NCBI GenBank assembly: GCA_030141605.1
Contig: JAQGDQ010000069.1
Span: 553,126-613,125, forward strand
DNA length: 60,000 bases
Source of the DNA: Tubiluchus corallicola
Taxonomy: Eukaryota; Priapulida; Priapulimorpha; Priapulimorphida; Tubiluchidae
Reading direction: 5' to 3'
Position 1 is the stretch's first letter; each line of letters begins with the position of its first letter. Below the pieces are notes generated by a model that saw nothing but the letters and a program-made list of their open reading frames with translations, ran no database searches and was not told where the DNA came from. The position numbers and the translations under genes are program-made. Positions 52,554-60,000 of this stretch are shown here, in pieces.

Positions 52554-54663
52554 AGACAAAGAGATGTGAAAATGTGCAGTGAGGTTCCCACTTCTTTCTG
52601 TATTTTAAGGTCCCTCAAAAAACTTTCTGTAATTACTCGGTATAATACTCAACTGAACTTCATAATTTAATTATGAGACTGTATGTTATTGATGAAATTA
52701 GTTCGGTATTCTGTTTGATGATGAATTGTATCGTGATTATAATTAAATTCACAAAACAGCTAATTTAATTATTGTTAACGATTTAGCTTTTATTTTAAAT
52801 ACATATTTACATAAATGACTCGCTAATTTAAGTTCGCTTAAGTTTAACTAAATACACACATATATACGTTAATACATTAATGATATATATATAATGTCAA
52901 AAATAATAACCAAAAAATACATGCATACCGACACATTACACACTAAAAAGGAAATCTTTAATTGACACCTTTGTAATTAAATATTGCATAAGATAATTTT
53001 ATTATTGACGTAATATGTTGTAATATGTATATGTTCATTTGAGATCTGCAAAATTTAGTTCCTTTTATTGCTGTACTACATTGATACCGCTTATATATGA
53101 ACCAAACATAGTTGTGCTCTGATATCAGTTCTATGTTAATTGGTGGTTTGGTATTTTGTCTAATAGTTTCAACAGCGGCAAAAATAAAAAGTATATTTGA
53201 TTGTTACACTCAATTACCATTTATAATATTTTGTATTTTGACACATATTCACAGTAAAATTTATGCACGGAGCTACGGAAGCTGGTAGCTGGGTATCCAA
53301 ATGCGTTGGTTGAAAGGATAATGAGGGGCATCACATTTGGCCTCTTTTAGATGTTAGAGTATATCCTTTTAATACAAATTGTGATTTGTTAATATAGATG
53401 CTGCCAGAAATGTCAAAGAAAAAGAACTTTCGCTGCAACTTCTGTGCTTTATTATCGGTTGTCACCATCATGAAATGCAAAGAAATGGTATTTATTGACC
53501 TTTTTCGTTTTCTTTCTTTCACATTAATGTAAGTCGTGTCTTTCCATTCCTTTACTGTAGATTTCGTATTAAAGGAGAACGAAAATTAAGTACGTTCCAA
53601 AAACCTTTCTGGGACATACATGTTACTCATAAAAATACACGTATTACTTAGCTGCTTAATTGAAAGAATATTCCTAATAATTTATAATCTTCGCGCCAAC
53701 TGGTGAAACGTCACTGTTTTACCATCCTACACCTCCTTGGCTCACCAAAAAACCTATTATTAATCTTAGTGACAAAAGACAGTAATCTACACATTTACTT
53801 AGTAGATAAAGTGTTCGCTACGGATGCTCTGATTATTTTTTTAACTCTAAGGAAGGTTAAAATATTTAAATTCTTTATAACAAGCACAACATCAGTTTCA
53901 TAAACAACTTGCTATAAAATAAATTTTATTACATTTTTATTATGAAAATTAATTCCACTACACAGTAGCCCCATCTTTAGGAAATAAAGAACGATTTGAG
54001 CGAAATTTAGTACAAAAGAAAAACATTACGATTATCTATGTAATAATCATAGGAAAAACACGAAAGATATAAATAAATAAATTTCACGCTTGTGACAGAA
54101 AGAGTTAACTGATGATGACTGCCAGTTCTTGCAGGCTAAGCGCTTTGAAGTTTTTACGTTGCTTCTAGTGTTTTAAAAAAATGTAATGAAAATTTTAATT
54201 AAAAGATACTGACTGACGTTTTAACATACGTGGTTTATTGACTATCCGCAAGATTTACATGTGCAGAAAGCAAAAAGAGACAGTTTGTCGACAGAAGATG
54301 GCGAGACCGAGTTGTGATTAGCAAACGATTACGAAATCGCAGATTAATCGCTTTAAAATCTTGCCAAAAACTACCTGGCAAACCAAAAACAACTTGGGTA
54401 GTCAACAACTTGAACCATCTCTCCTTTAGGAGCAGAAGAACTTACACGGTTATCTGCAAATAAAAGGGGTGCAATGCCCTAATAAATGTAGTACAACAAT
54501 TGAGTACTACGTCTCAATGTAGGTACAACAGATGAAATGATACTTTAATGATGATGATGATGATAGATTAATTGAAATTTTGTAACGTTATAATTATGCA
54601 AACCCTGTAGCACCAACTGTTGACAAAAATTCTGCATAATGATACTGAAACTAAGTCCGCAAT
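52554..54663. other. Intergenic stretch
   Basis: AT-rich with ATATAT tracts near 52860-52900 and a GAT tract near 54550. No gene or repeat of known class is seen. Confidence 0.45.
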
Positions 54664-54888
54664 TGCAGTACCAGTTTTTAGGCAGAAAAGTAGGTAAGAG
54701 GTTACAAAAGTGATTTTTTCAGTATTTTTTGAACACTTTAAAGACGAGGTGATGATAGAATATAAAAATACAATATATTTAAAGTTCGTTTTTATCAAAA
54801 ACAAAAAAAATAAAATTTGACAGAATTTTTTATACTGTGAAAGCAGAATAACGTAGTTATGGACGGTTTGGGTTTGCAAGCACACATT
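54664..54888. repeat. Dispersed repeat, copy B
   Basis: The counterpart of 7968-8215, in the same orientation, with the same ordered words and the same end (CAAGCACACATTTT). Diverged by substitutions and indels, so an old family. Confidence 0.65.
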
Positions 54889-54929
54889 TTATCTTGCTTG
54901 CTTTGCTCAAGGTACATTCTTGTTTTCTT

Positions 54930-54990
54930 TGTCGTTTGTCTTGTGGGCCCCCTCAAATGCTGGTCCCCCGGGCGCCGCCCCGGTTGACCC
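54930..54990. other. Isolated GC-rich block
   Basis: A run of GGGCCCCC, CCCCCGGGCGCCGCCCCGG and CCCCCTCAG in AT-rich surroundings. It resembles the GC-rich ends of hAT elements, as does GGGCCCCCC...GCCCCTG near 4031-4066, but no partner end or target duplication was found. Confidence 0.3.
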
Positions 54991-55717
54991 CCTCAGTCGT
55001 TGTATTTAACTCACACACTAAACATGCTATGTTGCCTCATGTATTGCAGCAATGTACACAATACATTGTTAAGTAATTTTACTGGCAAATGATTAGAATT
55101 TATAAACGTATTTATCATATTTACGTTTGTCTGTTTCCTTGATATAAACTACGTGATTTAGTACGCGCACGACTTTCAGTACTATTAGTTATTATTAATT
55201 CAGAACGTGCACGTAAATTATTCATTTACCGCTCTTGTTTCATTGACTGCTAGATGGCAGCAGCAATATACTCTTTAAACAAGCTGTTTATAGGTAGAGC
55301 CTTACTTTAACACCGAAACTTAGTTGTGGTACTCTAACACAGGGCATTTTGGTGGTATAGGTTGCAGCGCTATAATTAAATTGTTAGAGTTAAAATAGAA
55401 AATCAGTAATTTTTCACTATAATACTAGCTAAAAAGTTTACATTGCTCTAACTAACAGATTTATAGAAATACACGTAGTCACAGAAACAAAAAAATATGA
55501 ATGCAATTTGAAGTATCCAATTTTCGGTAAATGTCCACTACAATTCAACTAAGATAATGACGTCATTCGGACGTTCATGTTGACTTTATATATTTCTTTG
55601 GCTGTTGATGACGTTATACATTTCGTTAGCCATCGTTGTAACTAGTACAAAGTCTGTAAGTAGTACATCTAGACACAATATCAGTAAAGGCAAAATTCCA
55701 ATGCCATCCGATTAGAG

Positions 55718-55900
55718 TCGGTATGGTGTGATTGTTAACGCGTCTACTTTCTGACCGGGAGGTCGTGAGTTCGAAACCACGGCCTGCTTATGAAAAAGAC
55801 TAAAATGGTACCTGCTGTTGCCATGCCTGGCGCGTGGTATTTATTTATAGTGTGAAAGAGGGATAATAGTAATCTCTGTTAACCAGGTGTGGTTTGTTCT
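55718..55900 (+). mobile_element. tRNA-derived SINE
   Basis: The tRNA-like head has an A-box (TGGTGTGATTGTTAACGC) and B-box (GAGTTCGAAACCAC) separated as in a tRNA gene. It is followed by a body with TACCTGCTGTTGCCATGCCT and GGCGCG, which recalls the conserved central domains of invertebrate SINEs. The anticodon stem does not pair, so it is not a working tRNA. The 3' end is uncertain. Confidence 0.65.
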
Positions 55901-57516
55901 TTACATTCTACTTTGAAAGTTTGCAACTTGAGTCTGAAGTCAACTTTTTTCTCTAAAAAAATTTCGTGTTATTATTATCAGTTTTTCGATTTTTGACAAG
56001 TTTGACAAGGTTAACTTGCTTTGTTGTGCACCACAAACACCGTGGTGGCGTCTTTTTTTTACACGGCGATAGATTTTCTTTTTAACAATTCTCATAGCTA
56101 TTGTTGCTATGCCTTTGCTAGAGTCGTCTGACCAAATGCATTCTGTTTGTTTGTATTAGTGATACTGTACTAAACCCCAGGGATGGTTACACGTATCTAG
56201 CAATCTACAGCTGCATTCTTCTGACACCTATATCGCACAAACATGCATTTAGACCATAAGCATAGGTTTGCACTTAGTAGCAGTTAGTCGATGCGTGCGT
56301 TGTGGGTTGGTTGTTCAATCCTGGTCGCTCGTATGATTTTGAACTAGTCAATACACAGTTAGCAGACGTTGTGCTTGTGGTTTACCGTGTGGAGGGCGAT
56401 ACCGCAACGGCTTTAGCTGTTTACCGTCTCCAGAACTACATTGTAAAATAGAGGGGACGCGTTTTTTGTTGTGAATTTGTAGGTAGGCCTACCTGTACCT
56501 ACGCTGTACTGCTTGTCTAAACGGTAGAAGGTGAGTTTAATGTCTTAGTATATGTAATAGGTATACTTGATCAGAAAGACTTAATAGTAGGAGTCTGGCA
56601 TTAAAGCTTCTTTGTTGTTATTGTTAATTAGTAGAAACTAGAATCTGCCAGTGCAAACTGCAAAGTCTGTGTAAGGTCCCTTCAAATTTTTAAGTTCACA
56701 GGCCTATTTGCAAAAGCGTCATTGGTGCCTTGCAAGTTAATTTTTGAATTACAAAACATGCGCATTGACGGTAAGACGATCTACCAACTACGAAAGCCAA
56801 CTGAGCCAAGTAAGCTTTTATAGACCTAAATGCTTTAAAAGACCCAAAAATGCCAATCTCAGTCAACCTCAACAAACATAATTAGGAAAGTTTGACGCTG
56901 GTCCTATATTTTATCATGTAGATCACAGAGACTTTTTGTATGCTTTCCTGAAGTTTTTGCACCCGTATAGACCGGCCGTTTTGAGTGATTTAGGCCACTA
57001 ACTCTAAGACCAGCAACTTTCCGAGGGCACATGTTGCTTCGTTTGCAGTTTGGAAAATTAATAATTTTTGGTAATAATCGCAGTTTGTGGTTTATGCATT
57101 TTATGCAAAGGTTTGTCGAGGACCAGTTTGAGATCAAAATATATTTTCTCTCAAGAAATCGCGGCGAATGTGTTGAATTTATGTTATGTCTGTGCTTTGC
57201 AACTCAAACCCATGCAAGAGCTTACGCCTTTCGCATCGCTGATGGGGTATAAAAATGGCGTAAAAAATCTGGATGGCTGTTCTTTTTATAAACTCTGCCC
57301 CTGCTGCCTTGATTCTTTGAGTCCTATTATACAGTCAGCAGAACCACTACAGAGATAATTTTACGCCACTTCTTGATTGTATTCAATTGGCAATTGAATG
57401 AATAACTATTATTATCTTAATAGTAGCGTAATATTCTTATCCTAATAATAGTAGGCCTATGATCTGTTGAAGTTGTAATGGCACAAACCAAAAGAAAGGA
57501 AGTATGAAAAAGTGAG
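55901..57516. other. Unassigned stretch
   Basis: Contains a strong donor-like GAAG/GTGAGT at 56532 after a stretch without clear coding, which could be a 5' UTR exon of a gene beyond the window. It also holds a perfect 14-bp palindrome AGGTAGGCCTACCT at 56481-56494. The 96-codon frame at 57068-57358 has no recognisable domain. Confidence 0.3.
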
Positions 57517-57590
57517 GAGTGGGTTCGAACCCAGGTATCTATGGAATAAAATTCAAAATCTTAGGCCATTATACTACACCCGGGGATGAA
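57517..57590 (-). repeat. tRNA-like relic, possibly from tRNA-Gln (TTG)
   Basis: The minus strand has an A-box-like TGTAGTATAATGG, a TTTTGAATT anticodon-loop-like stretch and a B-box GGGTTCGAACCC at tRNA spacing. The acceptor and anticodon stems do not pair, so it is a pseudogene or SINE head. Confidence 0.5.
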
Positions 57591-57640
57591 TGTAATTATA
57601 TATATATATATATACTTATATATATATAATTAAAAAATAA
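57591..57640. repeat. (TA)n tract
   Basis: ATAATTATATATATATATAT with an interrupting ACTT, flanked by complementary AATTAT/ATAATT, so it can form a hairpin. Confidence 0.85.
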
Positions 57641-58189
57641 ACAAATAAATGATATTCCCGTTAGATAACTGTAAGTGCAACTGCAGGCTCTTAAAGTATT
57701 CAAGCTAATAAAATATTAAAGTAAAAACATAATTTAAAAACTTCTGTAAACAGGTCATATGTTTGCATCTGTGGCCTGGCACATTCTGCGAGGCACACTC
57801 GGCCAAGCACAAAATGCCTGAAAATAAGATACAACAGTTACAAGGACTGGGAAAATACCATAAGCTCCCCAGCAATGTTCAGTAGTACAGTGTATGTGTC
57901 CCCAAGTTGGAAGGATTTTGTTGTTTTGATCTTACATTTCTTATATATATATATAAACACTAAGAATCAGTACATCTTTGTGACCACTAGATCATGCTAT
58001 TGTTGACTTTTAATAAAAAATTGTGGGCTTTTTGACGGAATTTGGGAAAATTTCAGAAACGAGAAGTTAATGAAGTCTGTAGGATAGCGATCTGATTACA
58101 CCAATGTGATTACATGCTCAAAAAGCATGCACAGGTAGTTCAACAGGAGCAAGATTTCAATGGGGGTTCGCAGTTGACATTTTTAGACT

Positions 58190-58640
58190 TGAGCGTGCGT
58201 CATATCACATTGCCCGGTGATCTACAATGACGGTACGCCGTACTTACAATGAGTATCTACGATTAAGTGGGACTTGGCGTAGTCTGTTTCGTTGTAGTCA
58301 ACTTCATACAGCTAAAATAATGTCAACCATAATAATACTAGCGGGGGTGTATTTGCCAGGCGTAACACCATGACAACAAGGCAGCAGCAGCTGATCACGT
58401 GAACATGCAGTGCTTTTGACCTCGATCCTACCGGGAGTATAATAATTGCTGGGTGAAATTCTATTCCAGCCTGCGATCGGTTACTGCTGCTCCTGCAGCA
58501 GAGAGAGGGGAAGAATTTTTTCACGGTGCATGGGTAGCTTTGTACAGCATGGCATTTATATTGCAGGTGGCGCGAGTGTAGCGCGAGTACCGTCAACACG
58601 AAAGGTCCTTACTGTAGCTACAGTTCGGTGGTTCGATGGA
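58190..58640. promoter_or_regulatory. GC-richer patch with E-boxes
   Basis: Locally raised CpG and GC content. It contains CAGCTG (58388-58393) and CACGTG (58396-58401) E-boxes side by side, GCGCGAGTGTA/GCGCGAGTAC near-repeats (58570-58590) and a 14-bp palindrome ACTGTAGCTACAGT (58611-58624). It may be a promoter or enhancer; short frames on both strands have no recognisable domain. Confidence 0.3.
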
Positions 58641-60000
58641 TAAACAATATATATCATGACTTAGTAATTAATGAAACTTATTTACTTGGGGTTGAGTAAA
58701 TAAGGCTATTGATTCAAGCAAGCAAACCTAGGGTATTGGAACATACTTCAAACTGATCAGGCAAATGATAATGGCTTGTTACTGTCTGTTGGGCGCTTTT
58801 ATATTGACCAGGCCTGGCAGTTAATGTGAAGACTTATTAATATTGTTCGTTCTTTAAGGAAAACTGGATTCATTCTGAAACTACATCTCAAAATAATCAA
58901 ACCTAGCTACAAAATATTGACATTGTTTTTTTTTAAATTAACTTACGTGACAGAATTATTACCGCACAAACCTAATCTCGCCTTTGCGTGGCTGTTCTTT
59001 GCTGTTGCATGCTTTTTAAATTGCTAGTTAGATGAGCACTTACTCTAATGCCCGCATCCCAAAAAATGTGTTGCACAAGAAGCAGGTGTTGCACCTCTCA
59101 GTTCAGATGTTGTTCAGTCGTGATGTAGTGCACACGTTCGTGAGAACAGGATAAACTTGAAGTTTAAATTTAAATTTTTGCTTTTAAAATTATGTTCAGT
59201 TGTGATGTCATCACTAACTGGGCTCTCCAGCTAGTGTTAATTAAGTTTTTAACTTATTATTTAATTATCAGAAACACATTAGTATTATTATAGGTGTTAA
59301 ATGTATCTTTAACGTACTTGAAAATGGGGTAGGATATGAAAAATTATTTTGTTTTCCTTTATATTACTATCGCTTTTGTATGTCAGAAGTTTCCCATGAC
59401 TGAGTGTTTATGCCGAATGTGATGCCCATTTTTACTGGGTTATGTAAGTCTACAACAGCTTGGTTTAATACATTGTATCCTATTGTTATGCTCTTGTACA
59501 AAAATACTTTTAATGTTTCACAATAAAGTTAGTCACAATAAACTTAAAACTTGAAATTTAGCTGTTTAAGCAAGCAGGTTTCATAGCTTGAACTTAAGTT
59601 GGTATGCAAGGGGTGTGTTGTCAACTTTAGCGATGTAATGTGATCAACTAATCTAATTTATCAAGTCTGCTACACTTTCACTCGTCAAAAGGGACTTTTC
59701 ACTTACTAATTTTTGACACTTCGCATAGGACATACTAGAGAGTTAGCCTTGTAGTCTAAAAAGATTTGAAAAAAGAAATGAACCGTTCCCAGAATCATTC
59801 TAAAAGATATTTTAAATTTTTAAAACATTTTGACATAATTTTCAAACCTGGAAAGCCATATGTTTCATAATGGTTATACAGCTTTATACTTAAGTAGCTG
59901 TTTGGCTTTTGTCTGTTAGTAAACATCATAATCTGGTATGCTTCCTAGAAAAATAACCCATTTCCCCTCTAGAAACAGAATAGTAAATTTAACAACCTGT
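58641..60000. other. Gene-free right flank
   Basis: No supported gene, RNA or repeat. Several AATAAA words occur but cannot be tied to a transcript. Confidence 0.45.

Noticed and set aside
55718-55790. Functional tRNA gene
   Set aside because: A- and B-boxes are present, but the anticodon and acceptor stems do not pair.
56904-57358. Overlapping frames on both strands as a small gene
   Set aside because: No recognisable motif, signal peptide or convincing splice pattern; left unassigned.

Overview
The window is from an invertebrate animal nuclear genome. It is AT-rich, its genes are split by GT-AG introns (one gene also has an AT-AC intron), and it carries several decayed non-LTR retrotransposons, a hAT-type MITE, tRNA-derived repeats and microsatellites. 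The gene families fit a marine invertebrate, possibly a non-vertebrate deuterostome such as a tunicate, but the sequence alone does not settle the species.

Layout. 1-3.6 kb: unassigned DNA, then a 5'-truncated LINE on the minus strand. 4.36-35.33 kb (+): a complete 14-exon orthologue of NEDD1, the WD40 protein that brings the gamma-tubulin ring complex to centrosomes and spindles. Its first intron is a clear U12-type AT-AC intron. Its 15.3-kb intron 6 holds two tandem-duplicated, intronless class A GPCR genes on the opposite strand, and a roughly 2.4-kb minisatellite of 34-bp units directly upstream of the second GPCR. 35.3-41 kb: mostly unassigned DNA with short duplications and two weak exon candidates. 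41.29-43.32 kb (+): the last two exons of a pentraxin-domain gene, whose intron contains a 400-bp hAT MITE with a perfect 8-bp target duplication and a LINE tail. 44.06-49.05 kb: a (TC)n tract and a nested retroelement cluster, in which one LINE is split by a later insertion and its reading resumes about 2.9 kb further on. 50.28-52.55 kb (+): a complete five-exon gene for a small secreted Cys-containing protein of a family I do not recognise; all its introns are phase 1. 52.6-60 kb: no convincing gene, but a dispersed repeat shared with the NEDD1 intron, a tRNA-derived SINE, a tRNA-like relic and a GC-richer patch with E-boxes.

How the genes relate. NEDD1 is a housekeeping cell-division gene serving as physical host for the GPCR pair. 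The pentraxin and the orphan secreted protein look like extracellular or immune-type products, but nothing in the sequence shows that they act together.
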